Positions 44,190 to 54,456 of a stretch of DNA of 64,000 nucleotides are shown here, piece by piece. The stretch covers positions 1-64,000 of the forward strand of contig JABSRT010000001.1 in the NCBI GenBank assembly GCA_013214945.1. The letters are read 5' to 3'. The notes below the pieces were generated by a model, which was given only the letters and a program-made list of their open reading frames with translations, ran no database searches and was not told the DNA's origin. Each line of letters starts with the position of its first letter. Positions within the stretch are counted from its first letter, which is position 1. The position numbers were made by a program, and so were the translations under genes. This DNA comes from Gammaproteobacteria bacterium. GTDB taxonomy: Bacteria > Pseudomonadota > Gammaproteobacteria > Enterobacterales > Psychrobiaceae.

Positions 44190-46298
44190 GTGTTGTCGAA
44201 AAAATTCAAGAATTTAAGTATTAGCCGAAAACTGTGGTTATTAACCAGTGTAGCTGTGTCCGGCTGTTTATTAGTCGCGGCTTTTAGTTTATATAATCTT
44301 AATTACGAATTGCTTAATGACCGAAAAATGGCAGTAAAAAATGTGGTTGAGTCGACTCATAGCTTAATTGAACATTTTACTAAAATGGAAAAATCAGGTC
44401 AGTTAACACGTCAACAGGCGCAATTTCAGGCTAAGCAAGCGATTAAAGAAATTCGTTATGACGGTGGTAATTACCTATGGATTAACGATTATCAGCCAAC
44501 CATGATTATGCATCCGATCAAGCCTGCGCTGAACGGGCAACCGTTATCAGCAATAAAAGACCCCAACGGCAAAGCGCTATTTAACGCGATGGTGAGTATT
44601 GTTAATGAGCAAGGCGAGGGGTTTGTTGATTATGTTTGGTCACGTCCAGACCAAGAAACTCCGGTAGATAAGGTCTCTTTTGTCAAAGGGTTAAACCAAT
44701 GGCAATGGATAATAGGCAGTGGTGTTTACTTAGATGACGTTCGCTCAGCATTCATGATTGAAGCATCAAAACTGTTGATTATTATTGTTTTTATTGTCGG
44801 CGTATTAATTGGTGTCTCGTCATTCTTAGTCAGAACAATTACCCGACCACTGAGTATTGTGCAGCAAGTGATGCAGAAAATTGAAATAGACGGCGATTTT
44901 TCAATCCGCGCGCAAATTGATCAATCCGATGAAGTTGGCCAGATGGCTCATTCGCTTAATAGCATGCTTGAAGTACAGCAACGTTCAATTGAATCAGTCA
45001 CATCGGTGATGGAATCAGTCGCCAGCGGCAACTTAAATCAGCGGATTGAGATTGATCTAAAAGGAGACCTTAATCGTTTAAAAGACCGAGTAAACAATAC
45101 CATTGAGCAGGTTTCTAATATTTTAAATGGTCTTTCAAATGTCTTGCGAGGGATATCACATGGTGATTTTACTCGGCAGGTTCAAACTGACTCAAAAGGA
45201 ATTTACCAAGAGATTGCGCTGGCCGCCAACACTGGTATGGGAGCGGTGTGCACTTCATTAGAGCAAGTTAAAATCGCGATGGAACAAATGAATCAAGGTA
45301 ACTTCTCTATTCGAATAGCGACCCCAATGGAAGGTGATTTTAATACACTAAAAATTCAAGTTAATCACTCATTATCGGCCTTAGAGCAAGCATTCGATGA
45401 AATATTAAAAGTGAGTCAATCAATGGCCGCAAATGATGTCAGCCAAAGGATCACGGGTGATTATCACGGCCAGTTAGCACAGTTTGCTATAGCGATGAAT
45501 AGCTCGTTAGAGCAATTAAGTTCAATGATTGTCGCGGTTCAAAAGTCAGCCGTTGATGTCACTGCAACCACGGTAAAATTAACCTCAACCAGTGAAAACT
45601 TAGCGGTTCAAGCACGGCAACAATCGAGCAAGCTAGGCGTGACGAATCAAAGCATGGGGGCCATCTATAAATCGGTTAATAAAACTTCACATGAAGTGTC
45701 TCAGGCACATGCCGTGGTATCTAAGGTGGAAAAGCAGCTTGAAAGTGGCATTGAGGTTATTAGTAAGACGGTGATGGCGATTGATGAACTTAAAAAAGCC
45801 AGTCTCAAGGTGAGCAGTATCGTTGAAATGATTGACGGCATCGCATTTCAAACGAATTTGTTAGCACTTAATGCTGCTGTCGAAGCTGCAAGAGCGGGAG
45901 AGCACGGTTTAGGCTTTGCCGTGGTCGCTAATGAAGTTAAGGGTCTTTCAATGCGTTCGGCTGCGGCTTCAAAAGATATTCAACGCTTAATTCAAGATTC
46001 GTTAGAGCAAACAAGTGACTGTATTTCATTGGTTCATCAATCGGCCAATGCCTTAAAGGACGTAAGTGCTGGTATGGACCAAGTAACTGACATTGTCAGT
46101 AACATTTCGCAAGCAAGCAAGGAGCAAGTTGTGACCATTAAAGTGATTAATGACAATATCTCGCAGTTGGAAAATGATACGACCAAAAGCAGTGCCATGG
46201 CAGAACAAAGTTTCGAAGCGGCCTCCGAAATTGCAGCACAATCTGATGGACTAAGCACCTTGGTTAAGCGTTTCGTTATTGGCGAAACTGTTAGTTAA
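44190..46298 (+). CDS. Methyl-accepting chemotaxis protein with sCache_2 sensor
   Basis: The 702-residue protein has helix 1 (about 16-34). The periplasmic sCache_2 domain (about 38-185) includes IRYDGGNYLWINDYQPTMIMHPIKPALNGQPL and WQWIIGSGVYLDDV. Helix 2 (about 190-212) is followed by a HAMP domain and two further HAMP-like segments (ESVASGNLNQRIE, LRGISHGDFTRQV, MNQGNFSIRIATPMEGDF). The signalling hairpin reads [43 protein letters not shown]. The start is GTG with AGGGAG ahead. The ligand is probably a small carboxylate; this is family inference. Confidence 0.93.
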   Translation: MLSKKFKNLSISRKLWLLTSVAVSGCLLVAAFSLYNLNYELLNDRKMAVKNVVESTHSLIEHFTKMEKSGQLTRQQAQFQAKQAIKEIRYDGGNYLWINDYQPTMIMHPIKPALNGQPLSAIKDPNGKALFNAMVSIVNEQGEGFVDYVWSRPDQETPVDKVSFVKGLNQWQWIIGSGVYLDDVRSAFMIEASKLLIIIVFIVGVLIGVSSFLVRTITRPLSIVQQVMQKIEIDGDFSIRAQIDQSDEVGQMAHSLNSMLEVQQRSIESVTSVMESVASGNLNQRIEIDLKGDLNRLKDRVNNTIEQVSNILNGLSNVLRGISHGDFTRQVQTDSKGIYQEIALAANTGMGAVCTSLEQVKIAMEQMNQGNFSIRIATPMEGDFNTLKIQVNHSLSALEQAFDEILKVSQSMAANDVSQRITGDYHGQLAQFAIAMNSSLEQLSSMIVAVQKSAVDVTATTVKLTSTSENLAVQARQQSSKLGVTNQSMGAIYKSVNKTSHEVSQAHAVVSKVEKQLESGIEVISKTVMAIDELKKASLKVSSIVEMIDGIAFQTNLLALNAAVEAARAGEHGLGFAVVANEVKGLSMRSAAASKDIQRLIQDSLEQTSDCISLVHQSANALKDVSAGMDQVTDIVSNISQASKEQVVTIKVINDNISQLENDTTKSSAMAEQSFEAASEIAAQSDGLSTLVKRFVIGETVS

Positions 46299-46354
46299 AA
46301 TGTGCCGCGAGCTATAGTCAATTAAGCTTACAATCTTTGTGAGCAATTGGCTGA

Positions 46355-46966
46355 CTATTTGCTCGATGCGGCCAAGCCGACACCGAAACACATAAAAATA
46401 CTGCCGCTTATTTGATTAAGGACTTTTCTTGCTTTTGGCTGCAATAACTTATTTCTAGCGAAACTTGCTACCAATGCATAAGCACTATGAATGATAAGTA
46501 CTAAACAACAAAATGTTAAAGATAACGTAATAAATTGACTGGTATAACTTGCTTGGGGCTCAATAAATTGCGGAAATAAAGACATGAAAAATAAGATTGC
46601 TTTGGGGTTTGAAATAGTAATAGAAAGCCCCTCGGTATAACATTTTATATTCGACTTATGGTGCAATTCGATGTGAGTACTTAATGGCGTTTGAGTTCGC
46701 CACATTTTTATCCCAAGATAGATTAAATAGGCTGCTCCAATTAATTTTACTGCGGTAAAGGCAACGGCGGAAGCTGTCAGAATAACCCCGATGCTCGTTG
46801 CACAAAGGACGGAAACCGCAAAGACGCCACTAGCGATGCCCAGCATGCCAGAAAAGGTATTAGCAGCACTTCGTTGGATTGCATTATTTAGAGTCAGGAT
46901 CACGCCAGGGCCAGGGCTGGCAACGGTAAGCGCGGCGACGACCACATACATTAAATAACTTTCCAC
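46355..46966 (-). CDS. LysE-family amino-acid exporter
   Basis: The 203-residue protein has six helices and the N-terminal LysE/RhtB pattern ASPGPGVILTLNNAIQRSAANTFSGMLGIASGVF. The central SNPKAILFFMSLFPQFI motif is diagnostic. It exports amino acids or related metabolites across the inner membrane. It is monocistronic. Confidence 0.9.
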   Translation of the reverse strand: MESYLMYVVVAALTVASPGPGVILTLNNAIQRSAANTFSGMLGIASGVFAVSVLCATSIGVILTASAVAFTAVKLIGAAYLIYLGIKMWRTQTPLSTHIELHHKSNIKCYTEGLSITISNPKAILFFMSLFPQFIEPQASYTSQFITLSLTFCCLVLIIHSAYALVASFARNKLLQPKARKVLNQISGSIFMCFGVGLAASSK

Positions 46967-47154
46967 AGTCTAACCCTCTTTTGAGATTAAGATTCGTTCA
47001 ATAAACCAGCTAAAAGCAGGAACATTAGCATGGTTTTATTGGCTTAAATACCTTTTAGAATTGTAAGTGACGAGAAAACTGAATAACAATAAATTACACC
47101 ATACCGTAAATGTAGCGTGTTGGGCGGGTAACTAAGATTAACCGAATTTGCTCT

Positions 47155-47493
47155 TTACGTTTGATTATCTTGTTTTAAATCGGAAGACTCTGATTGCCAT
47201 TTAGAAATTTCTTCATTGATAAAATGGTTGACCAAATCACGATACATTTTTTCGATAGCATCGGGACTTAATCCCTGTGATGATGCCCAAATTCGCCGTT
47301 GCTCCAACATAGCCTTAAAACGTTCTGGCGCACGAACCGATGTTTGGGAGGTTTTAAACTTTGATGCCGCTTTTACATACTCGAAACGCTTACCCAAAAT
47401 AGTGATAATATCTCGATCCATTTTATCGATTTCAGTTCGAATGTCTGTCATACCCGAACAATTTTCAGGCTCAATATTATTTTGATATTTCAT
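47155..47493 (-). CDS. Chorismate mutase type II / PchB-like isochorismate pyruvate-lyase
   Basis: The 112-residue all-helical protein reads CSGMTDIRTEIDKMDRDIITILGKRFEYVKAASKFKTSQTSVRAPERF, aligning closely with PchB through the active-site loop lysine (FK) and the APER segment, and ending NEEISKWQ. PchB makes salicylate from isochorismate and also has weak chorismate mutase activity. No isochorismate synthase is nearby, so salicylate formation is uncertain. It is a single gene. Confidence 0.82.
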   Translation of the reverse strand: MKYQNNIEPENCSGMTDIRTEIDKMDRDIITILGKRFEYVKAASKFKTSQTSVRAPERFKAMLEQRRIWASSQGLSPDAIEKMYRDLVNHFINEEISKWQSESSDLKQDNQT

Positions 47494-47728
47494 GGTACTG
47501 CGGTTCCTTGAGTAAAGGCATTTTCAATATGAGAGCCTTTGTTCTTAGCACTATAACTATCGGGTGGACTTAGTAGGTCACTGTTAGTATATGTATTGGT
47601 TAACAAGGTTGTATATGGACATTAGGTCTAATCTGATCCTAAAAATACGGGCTTTAGCTGAGCTTGGGCTAGATGCTAGGTTTATTGTTTATTGTCGGCG
47701 ATAATTCTAAGGCACAGCAATTAGATAA

Positions 47729-48127
47729 TCAGCCCGAAAAAACACGCTCTAAATATGTAATTCTCTGATTAATCATATCAAGAACACAATTTTCTGTGTG
47801 AACACCGGACCAGCCACCTGCGGCGCCAGTGCTGTTGCCTTTAAATTCACAGTACGTCTCGGTGTATTTCAACCAAGCACGTTGAGACTTGCTAAAGCTA
47901 TGTTGCAAATTTCTATTTAGAAATTGATCTTCATGTTTAATTCGCACAATAGCGGCTTGGTAGGCGTTATGTAGTTCTGTATCCGCCAATTCAAGCTTGT
48001 TATTGACGCAGATCCCTTGGTGCATAGCACTAGGGCCTAAACAAGGATCTTGTTGCTGCAATGCTAAAACAGTCATAGGCTGTAGCAACACAGTGAGGTA
48101 TAGGGTAAGTATAATTAGGTTGTTCAT
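47729..48127 (-). CDS. LprI/DUF1311-type exported protein (lysozyme-inhibitor-like)
   Basis: The 132-residue protein has signal peptide MNNLIILTLYLTVLLQPMTVLA. Four conserved-type cysteines are in DPCLG, GICVN, TYCEF and ENCVL. KLELADTELHNAYQAAI and SFSKSQRAWLKYTETYCEF are the DUF1311/LprI pattern. It may inhibit lysozyme in the periplasm; not proven for this branch. Confidence 0.8.
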   Translation of the reverse strand: MNNLIILTLYLTVLLQPMTVLALQQQDPCLGPSAMHQGICVNNKLELADTELHNAYQAAIVRIKHEDQFLNRNLQHSFSKSQRAWLKYTETYCEFKGNSTGAAGGWSGVHTENCVLDMINQRITYLERVFSG

Positions 48128-48222
48128 TGGGTCACCAACATAGCATTAATCGTGAAAATTTAGCTCAATAAAGTTCTAGGCTTAATAACTAATGTAATAA
48201 TGTACGGGTTAGCAGCTATTAG

Positions 48223-48675
48223 CTAGTTGGCCGTAGCTGGTGACAGTGCCATTTTGTTCGCCACAACAACAGCCTTATTATATGTTGTCTTAAACTCTGA
48301 GATAATCTCGAAGCCATGTTTTTTATACAAACGTATCGCTGGATAATTTGACGCTGCGACATACAGTGATGCGGTGTCTGTGATGTTGAAAAGCATAAAC
48401 TCTAATAGTTTGATGCCAATACCTTGGCCGCGAGCTTTAGGGTGGACAAATAGCGCTCTTATTTCGCTGCCGTGATAAGCGCAGAATGCGATGACTTCCT
48501 GATCACCATAAACGTAAATTTCGGACTCACAGATTTGAGCTAAACGTCGCTGATCTTTTTCTAATGGTAATAGTACAAACTTAGCCGTTTCATATTTCAA
48601 TTCATCTAATTTAGAGTTTGAATAAACATTCAAAAGTCCAGGGTAATCCCTTGTTGAATATTTTCTAATGCTCAT
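48223..48675 (-). CDS. GNAT-family N-acetyltransferase
   Basis: The 150-residue protein reads EIRALFVHPKARGQGIGIKLLEFML (acetyl-CoA loop RGQGIG) and ASNYPAIRLYKKHGFEIISEF, as in small stand-alone GNAT enzymes. The substrate is unknown. The nearest genes give no functional hint. Confidence 0.88.
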   Translation of the reverse strand: MSIRKYSTRDYPGLLNVYSNSKLDELKYETAKFVLLPLEKDQRRLAQICESEIYVYGDQEVIAFCAYHGSEIRALFVHPKARGQGIGIKLLEFMLFNITDTASLYVAASNYPAIRLYKKHGFEIISEFKTTYNKAVVVANKMALSPATAN

Positions 48676-48866
48676 TGATTACACCTAACAGCTAGCAATA
48701 TATTATCTTAATTTCATCAATGATATTGTCAAATACTAATGTTATCAACTGTTTGGTATGTTTTTCTTTGTTGTTTTATTAAAGCCGAATTATCGAGAAC
48801 AAGGATAAGCTTGTAAGGGAGTTTGTTAAATAACAAAGTATTCTAAAATAACAAAATTTGCTCAAA

Positions 48867-48905
48867 AAAAATCCCTCAAACAATAACATTGTGTGGGGGA
48901 TTTTT
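48867..48905 (-). terminator. Intrinsic terminator after asnB
   Basis: On the minus strand AAAAATCCC pairs with GGGATTTTT, with an inner ACAAT/ATTGT pairing, followed by a T run. It lies 45 bases beyond the asnB stop. Confidence 0.8.
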
Positions 48906-48949
48906 AGCTAGTTAACTTAACTAATAATAAGTGTGAACTATAGACTGGT

Positions 48950-50614
48950 TTAGCTGTAGCTGTCGTTATGCACGGCAGCGATTGCACGGCCTGATGGTTC
49001 GTTCATGTTTTGGAAGCTAGGATCCCATGCTAAAGCTTCTGGCGTAGAACAGGCAACTGATTTTCCGCCTGGTACACACTTAGCTGCAACATCTAATGGG
49101 AAGTGCGATTCAAAAATGGTTCTGAACAAGTAACCTTCTTTGCTTTCAGGGGTGTTATGCGGGAACTTAAAGCGCGCATTGTCTAACTGGCTATCAGTGA
49201 CTTGGCTGGCAGCATATTCTTTTAGCTGGTCAATCCAAGAGTAACCTACGCCGTCAGAAAACTGTTCTTTTTGACGCCATACGATGCTTTCAGGCAGCAT
49301 GTCTTCGAAAGCTTCACGCAGAATGTTTTTCTCGATGCGGCCATCTTTGATCATCTTGTCATCAGGGTTTAGTCTCATCGCTGTGTCGATAAACTCTTTG
49401 TCTAAGAATGGTACACGGGCTTCAACACCCCAAGCGGCCATAGCTTTGTTCGCACGAGCACAATCGAACATATGAAGCTTGTCTAACTTACGTACGGTTT
49501 CTTCGTGGAAGTCACGAGCACTAGGTGCTTTATGGAAGTATAAGTAGCCACCCAATAATTCATCGGCGCCTTCACCTGACAACACCATTTTTATGCCCAT
49601 TGCTTTAATCTTTCTGGCCATAAGGTACATTGGCGTTGAAGCACGAATAGTGGTGACATCGTAAGTTTCAAGATGATAGATAACGTCTTTTAACGCATCA
49701 AGGCCTTCTTGAATGGTGAAAAGTACTGGGTGATGTACGGTTCCAAGATGGTCGGCTACTTTCTGAGCCGCGATTAAGTCTGGAGAACCTTCAAGGCCAA
49801 CTGAAAATGAATGTAGTTGAGGCCACCATGCTTGGCTTTGATCGCCATCTTCAACACGACGTTCAGCATACTGTTTAGTGATAGCAGAAATTACTGAGCT
49901 GTCTAAGCCACCAGACAATAATACACCGTAAGGCACATCAGTCATTAGTTGGCGTTTTACTGAGCTTTCTAGTGCAGCACGTAACTCTTCTTTTGAACTG
50001 CTGTTGTCTTTAACAGCATCAAAGTCGCGCCACTCGCGTTGGTAATACTTAACCATTTTTCCTTCTTTGCTATCAAAGAAGTGACCAGGAGGGAATTCTT
50101 CAATCGTTTTACAAACTGGAACCAGTGCTTTCATTTCTGAAGCAACATAAAAGTTACCATGCTCATCACGGCCAGTGTACATTGGGATAATGCCCATGTG
50201 ATCACGACCTAGCAAGTAACGATCTTGCGTTTCATCATATAAAACAAAAGCAAACATGCCGTTAAGCTTGTCTAAAAACTCAACGCCGTCACGTTGGTAT
50301 AGGGCAAGAATGATTTCACAATCAGATTTTGTCTGGAATGGGTAGTCTGGCATTTCTGCGCCAAGCTCTTTGTGGTTATATATTTCGCCGTTGACTGCAA
50401 GAATGTTAGTTTTTTGTACGTTATATAGTGGTTGAGCGCCGGTGTTAACGTCGACAATTGACAAACGTTCATGGGCTAAAATCGCTTTTTCACCAGCGTA
50501 TATGCCTGACCAATCTGGGCCACGATGGCGCATAAGTTTTGACATTTCTAATGCGACAGCGCGTAGCTTTGTAACGTCAGACTTAATATCTAAAATTGAA
50601 AAAATTGAACACAT
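48950..50614 (-). CDS. asnB: Asparagine synthetase B (glutamine-hydrolysing)
   Basis: The 554-residue product starts MCSIFSILDIKSDVT, exposing the catalytic Cys2 of the glutaminase domain after Met removal. The ATG at 50614 is therefore chosen over 50641; GGAG lies upstream. The N-terminal amidotransferase domain contains RGPDWSGIY and AVNGEIYNHKEL. The C-terminal synthetase domain has the ATP-binding LSGGLDSSVISAI and SGEGADELLGGYLYF. It makes asparagine from aspartate, glutamine and ATP. It is monocistronic with a strong terminator. Confidence 0.97.
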   Translation of the reverse strand: MCSIFSILDIKSDVTKLRAVALEMSKLMRHRGPDWSGIYAGEKAILAHERLSIVDVNTGAQPLYNVQKTNILAVNGEIYNHKELGAEMPDYPFQTKSDCEIILALYQRDGVEFLDKLNGMFAFVLYDETQDRYLLGRDHMGIIPMYTGRDEHGNFYVASEMKALVPVCKTIEEFPPGHFFDSKEGKMVKYYQREWRDFDAVKDNSSSKEELRAALESSVKRQLMTDVPYGVLLSGGLDSSVISAITKQYAERRVEDGDQSQAWWPQLHSFSVGLEGSPDLIAAQKVADHLGTVHHPVLFTIQEGLDALKDVIYHLETYDVTTIRASTPMYLMARKIKAMGIKMVLSGEGADELLGGYLYFHKAPSARDFHEETVRKLDKLHMFDCARANKAMAAWGVEARVPFLDKEFIDTAMRLNPDDKMIKDGRIEKNILREAFEDMLPESIVWRQKEQFSDGVGYSWIDQLKEYAASQVTDSQLDNARFKFPHNTPESKEGYLFRTIFESHFPLDVAAKCVPGGKSVACSTPEALAWDPSFQNMNEPSGRAIAAVHNDSYS

Positions 50615-50892
50615 GAATTTTATCTCTCCACTATAACTCATCGCCTTGATCGAAATGAGTTTAAAAAATGTTAATCACTCTTGGCTTAAGAGTGTATAAA
50701 TAGAAGCTTATTGCTCGCTATTTGGCGGTATAGCCTAAATGACGATACCAGCCGTCGATTTAATGTATTAGTTAATTAAAATCAGTAAACTGATGTAATT
50801 AACTATTTGACAACATTTATAGCGAATGCATTAGTGTTTGTCAATTTAAAGTTGGCATTTACTTGTTATTCTTCACTTGAGGTGGGTTTTTG

Positions 50893-51204
50893 ATGGATAA
50901 AAGCTTGGTAAATGGTTTGTTTTGGTTGTTAATCATTACATTTTTCAGTTTTAAGGTGTATGGAGACGAAGTGCGGGTGGTGCGAGCAAATCAAGCCGAG
51001 CAGGCTTGTTATGAGCTAAGTCAGGAGTATTTACTGGAAATTGGGCTTAGCTTAAGTCGTTGGCGGGTTGAAACGGTGCATCATAGCAGAGGTTTTTCGG
51101 TCGAAGGTTTATGGCATTCTAGTAATGGTCGCTATTGGGTCGAGTGCAATATCGGCTTTGACTCTAAGGTTGAGCACATTGAATTGACTATTAGTAAAGA
51201 ATAG
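50893..51204 (+). CDS. Small exported protein, function unknown
   Basis: The 103-residue protein has a signal-like hydrophobic N-terminus (LVNGLFWLLIITFFSFKVYG). A small mature domain holds one or two cysteines (EQACYELSQEY, YWVECNIG) and a beta-rich end. GAGGTGG precedes the ATG at 50893. It ends ahead of a strong bidirectional terminator, which supports expression. I do not recognise the family. Confidence 0.6.
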   Translation: MDKSLVNGLFWLLIITFFSFKVYGDEVRVVRANQAEQACYELSQEYLLEIGLSLSRWRVETVHHSRGFSVEGLWHSSNGRYWVECNIGFDSKVEHIELTISKE

Positions 51205-51245
51205 CTGATTAAAATCCGCGATTGTGACGTTACTATCACCACATA

Positions 51246-51277
51246 AAAAAGGCAATTCGATGTCGAATTGCCTTTTT
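51246..51277. terminator. Bidirectional intrinsic terminator
   Basis: AAAAAGGCAATTCGA pairs perfectly over 15 bp with TCGAATTGCCTTTTT around a TG loop. Lies between the converging small exported-protein gene and purN. Confidence 0.92.
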
Positions 51278-51308
51278 ATATCGTATTAGCGAAGAAAAAT
51301 TTCGCTAT

Positions 51309-51962
51309 CTAGTCGCTAGCATAACCTTGAGCTGGTAGTGGCTTGTCGTCTAAATAGGCGACAAAATCATTACCTTGCTGCTGCATAGACAAACGGTCAG
51401 TACAAAACCACTGCGCGACCAACGGGAAAATCCGGTGTTCGTGCTGGTGGACACGTTGCGCTAAATCGTCAGCATTATCTTCTGGAAATACCGGTACTTT
51501 AGCTTGAAGCACTACTGGGCCGCCATCGAGCTCTTCGGTGACAAAGTGCACGCTGACGCCATGTTCGGTATCGCCGGCATCAATTGCTCGTTGGTGAGTA
51601 TTAAGACCTTGATACTTCGGTAATAATGACGGGTGAACGTTAAGCATTTTACCTTGGTAGTGTTGAACCAACTCAGGGGTTAAAATCCGCATAAAACCAG
51701 CCAAAATAATAAGATCTGGCTTGAACTGGTCGATAACGGCCATTAGTGCCTGATCATACTCATTTCTACTGACAAATGCTTTATGGTCTAGCACTTCGCA
51801 AGGAATATTTGCCTTGGCGGCACGCTCGATCCCATAAACAGCTGCTTTGTTTGATATCACAGCAACGACTTCACCGTTGATGTGCTTGTCATTACAGTTA
51901 TCGATAATGGCTTGTAGATTGCTGCCGTTACCTGAAATGAGTACTACGATTCGTTTAGTCAT
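51309..51962 (-). CDS. purN: Phosphoribosylglycinamide formyltransferase
   Basis: The 217-residue protein starts KRIVVLISGNGSNLQAIIDNC (phosphate-binding GNGSN). ILAGFMRILTPELVQHYQGKMLNVHPSLLPKYQGLNTHQRAI holds the catalytic Asn/His, and VSVHFVTEELDGGPV holds the Asp. It transfers formyl from 10-formyl-tetrahydrofolate to GAR in purine synthesis. It begins 3 bases after purM, the usual purMN operon. Confidence 0.97.
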   Translation of the reverse strand: MTKRIVVLISGNGSNLQAIIDNCNDKHINGEVVAVISNKAAVYGIERAAKANIPCEVLDHKAFVSRNEYDQALMAVIDQFKPDLIILAGFMRILTPELVQHYQGKMLNVHPSLLPKYQGLNTHQRAIDAGDTEHGVSVHFVTEELDGGPVVLQAKVPVFPEDNADDLAQRVHQHEHRIFPLVAQWFCTDRLSMQQQGNDFVAYLDDKPLPAQGYASD

Positions 51963-51965
51963 GAC

Positions 51966-53003
51966 TTATACGATCTCAACTTGCTCTTCGTCACCGTTAC
52001 GCTGAGCGATGTTACCGATGTGCCAAGCATTTTCACCCAATTCGTTCAATTGAGTTAACGCGCTAGCTAAATCTGATTGTGGCACAACCATGATGATGCC
52101 GACACCACAGTTAAAGGTGCGGTACATTTCGTAAGTATCGATATTACCTTGTTCTTGTAACCAGTTGAAGATACTTGGCCATTGCCAGCTTTTACCGTCG
52201 ATAACAGCTTTGCTATTGTCAGGTAAAACGCGAGGAATGTTCTCCCAAAAACCACCACCAGTAATGTGCGACAAAGCGTGCACGTCATGCTTGGCAATTA
52301 CATCTAAGCAATTTTTGACATAAATTCGGGTAGGCTCCATTAGATGATCAGCAATAGATTTTCCTTCCAGTAATAGATCCGTTGATTGACCGCTTACTTC
52401 CAACACTTTGCGGATTAACGAGAAACCATTTGAGTGAGGACCAGAAGAGGCTAATGCGATTAAGGCATCGCCGTCAGCGACTTTACTACCATCAATAATG
52501 TCTGCTTTTTCAACAACGCCGACACAAAAGCCAGCCATGTCATAGTCATCGCCGTGATACATGCCAGGCATTTCAGCTGTTTCACCACCGATTAGGGCAC
52601 AACCTGCTAATTCACAGCCTTTACCAATGCCAGTAACGACTTGGGTTGCCACTTCAACATCAAGCTTTGCTGTTGCAAAATAATCGAGAAAAAATAGCGG
52701 CTCACCACCTTGAACGATTAAATCGTTTACGCACATTGCAACTAAATCGATCCCAACATCTTGGTGACGTTTTAGATCAATAGCTAAACGAAGTTTAGTA
52801 CCTACACCGTCTGTGCCCGATACCAATACTGGTTCTTTATATTTAGTGGGTAATTGACATAACGCGCCAAAGCCTCCCAAATTACCCATAACTTCTGGGC
52901 GGTGAGTACGTTTGACTACGCTTTTTATATTCTCGACTAGGGCATTACCCGCATCAATGTCTACACCAGCGTCTTTATAACTAAGAGATTTAGAATTACT
53001 CAC
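51966..53003 (-). CDS. purM: Phosphoribosylformylglycinamidine cyclo-ligase (AIR synthetase)
   Basis: The 345-residue protein begins [33 protein letters not shown]. Motifs include [41 protein letters not shown], and the ATP-binding glycine-rich [16 protein letters not shown] and [19 protein letters not shown]. It closes the imidazole ring in purine synthesis. The operon faces away from the DUF2066 gene; I did not see a clear PurR box. Confidence 0.97.
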   Translation of the reverse strand: MSNSKSLSYKDAGVDIDAGNALVENIKSVVKRTHRPEVMGNLGGFGALCQLPTKYKEPVLVSGTDGVGTKLRLAIDLKRHQDVGIDLVAMCVNDLIVQGGEPLFFLDYFATAKLDVEVATQVVTGIGKGCELAGCALIGGETAEMPGMYHGDDYDMAGFCVGVVEKADIIDGSKVADGDALIALASSGPHSNGFSLIRKVLEVSGQSTDLLLEGKSIADHLMEPTRIYVKNCLDVIAKHDVHALSHITGGGFWENIPRVLPDNSKAVIDGKSWQWPSIFNWLQEQGNIDTYEMYRTFNCGVGIIMVVPQSDLASALTQLNELGENAWHIGNIAQRNGDEEQVEIV

Positions 53004-53255
53004 GTGAACCTTCTACCTGATTGGCTGTAAATTTTGCGCGTATTTTAGCGTATTGTTGCGCCAGAAAACATCGAAAAGTGAGATTTATTTCACTATTTTT
53101 GTTGGTTCATGGTGAAAAAGCTTGATCTGGCGCACGGTTGAGGCCGAGTTCCTTAGTTTGGCAACCAAGGCGGTGCAGAAATTTAAATCAAAAAAATGTA
53201 ATGCTAAACAGTTGTGATACAATTTATTCATCCTTATTAAATAAAGCCTAATTAC

Positions 53256-54317
53256 GTGAAACCATTCTTTATATTAGCTCTTTTCACCTTGCAACTTATC
53301 TGGTCGGTTGCTGCTGCACAGACAGTTCAAGGGCTCTATAGTGCAAATTTACCCGTTTCAAGCCAAAGTGCCAGCGTGCGCAATAAGATGTTATCGAGGT
53401 TATTGGGTCGGGTATTAATAAAAGTATCGGGCCAGACTAATGTGTTAAACAATGCCACTATCAAGCAAGGGCTGGCAGATGCTTTGGCTTATACTGCTGA
53501 ATTTAATTTTAGTGAGGCAGGTGGTTTACGTTTAAGCGCCAGATTTAATGAACAATTAGTGGATGATTTGTTAAAATCGGCAGCGGTGCCAATTTGGGGC
53601 AATACCCGACCAACAGTCGCGATTTGGGTCGCCTATGAAACCGCCAATAACAAACGGCAAGTAGTAACAGAGCAAATGAGTAATAGCTACGCAAGTGTGC
53701 TAACCCGCCAAGCTCGAGGACGTGGGCTGCCCGTTATCTTACCGTTGTGGGATCTTGACGACCGATTAAAAGTAGGCATGACTGATGTGTGGGGACTTTT
53801 CTCTGATAAAATTGGTCTTGCTAGTCAACGTTACCGTGCTGATTTTGTTATTATTGCAAAAGTTTCGCGCCAGGCTGGTGCGACGATTAAATGGGTTGTT
53901 CACCGAGTTCCAACCAGCAGTAACGCTTTTAATTCACAATTCTCCAAAGTTATTAGCAGTGGCCGTGGTCAGTATCCGAGCACTAAGCAGGCGTTAATGG
54001 CGCTGGTTGAGCAAAGCAGTAATTTCTTTGGTCATCAATACAGCGTGAATACGGAAGCAAAAACCAGTAGCTTTTCTTTTAATGTCTCAGCGATTGATTC
54101 TATCGAAATCTATGCAGCGGTGACGAATTATTTACTGTCACTTAAAGCCGTCGATTCATTGCAAGTATCGCAAGTAAACAACCAAATCTTTACATTTAAC
54201 CTCAATATCTTTGGTCGTTCAGACTCGTTAATTGATGTAATTAGTTTGGATAAAAAATTGTTGAACAATCCTCCGTTGTTAGGTCAAACCGAGCGAATGT
54301 TCCACTGGGCATTGTAA
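53256..54317 (+). CDS. DUF2066 exported protein
   Basis: The 353-residue protein has signal peptide MKPFFILALFTLQLIWSVAAAQ. The body has SARFNEQLVDDLLKSAAVPIWGNTRPTVAIWVAYE and later PVILPLWDLDDRLKVGMTDVWGLF, features of the DUF2066 family found between purM and hda in Vibrio and Shewanella. The function is unknown; the conserved linkage suggests an envelope role. The start is GTG 53256. Confidence 0.85.
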   Translation: MKPFFILALFTLQLIWSVAAAQTVQGLYSANLPVSSQSASVRNKMLSRLLGRVLIKVSGQTNVLNNATIKQGLADALAYTAEFNFSEAGGLRLSARFNEQLVDDLLKSAAVPIWGNTRPTVAIWVAYETANNKRQVVTEQMSNSYASVLTRQARGRGLPVILPLWDLDDRLKVGMTDVWGLFSDKIGLASQRYRADFVIIAKVSRQAGATIKWVVHRVPTSSNAFNSQFSKVISSGRGQYPSTKQALMALVEQSSNFFGHQYSVNTEAKTSSFSFNVSAIDSIEIYAAVTNYLLSLKAVDSLQVSQVNNQIFTFNLNIFGRSDSLIDVISLDKKLLNNPPLLGQTERMFHWAL

Positions 54318-54456
54318 AATATCAAGCTAAGCCAGTTTATTGGCATAAATTAGGCTGTTATTTACTCTAACAGCGAGCTTGTAAAGGCATTTAGTTGCGT
54401 GTCTATTCTTGCCAATGTTATTATTGGCGTGTTTTGAAATAGTATAGAGAAAAAGC

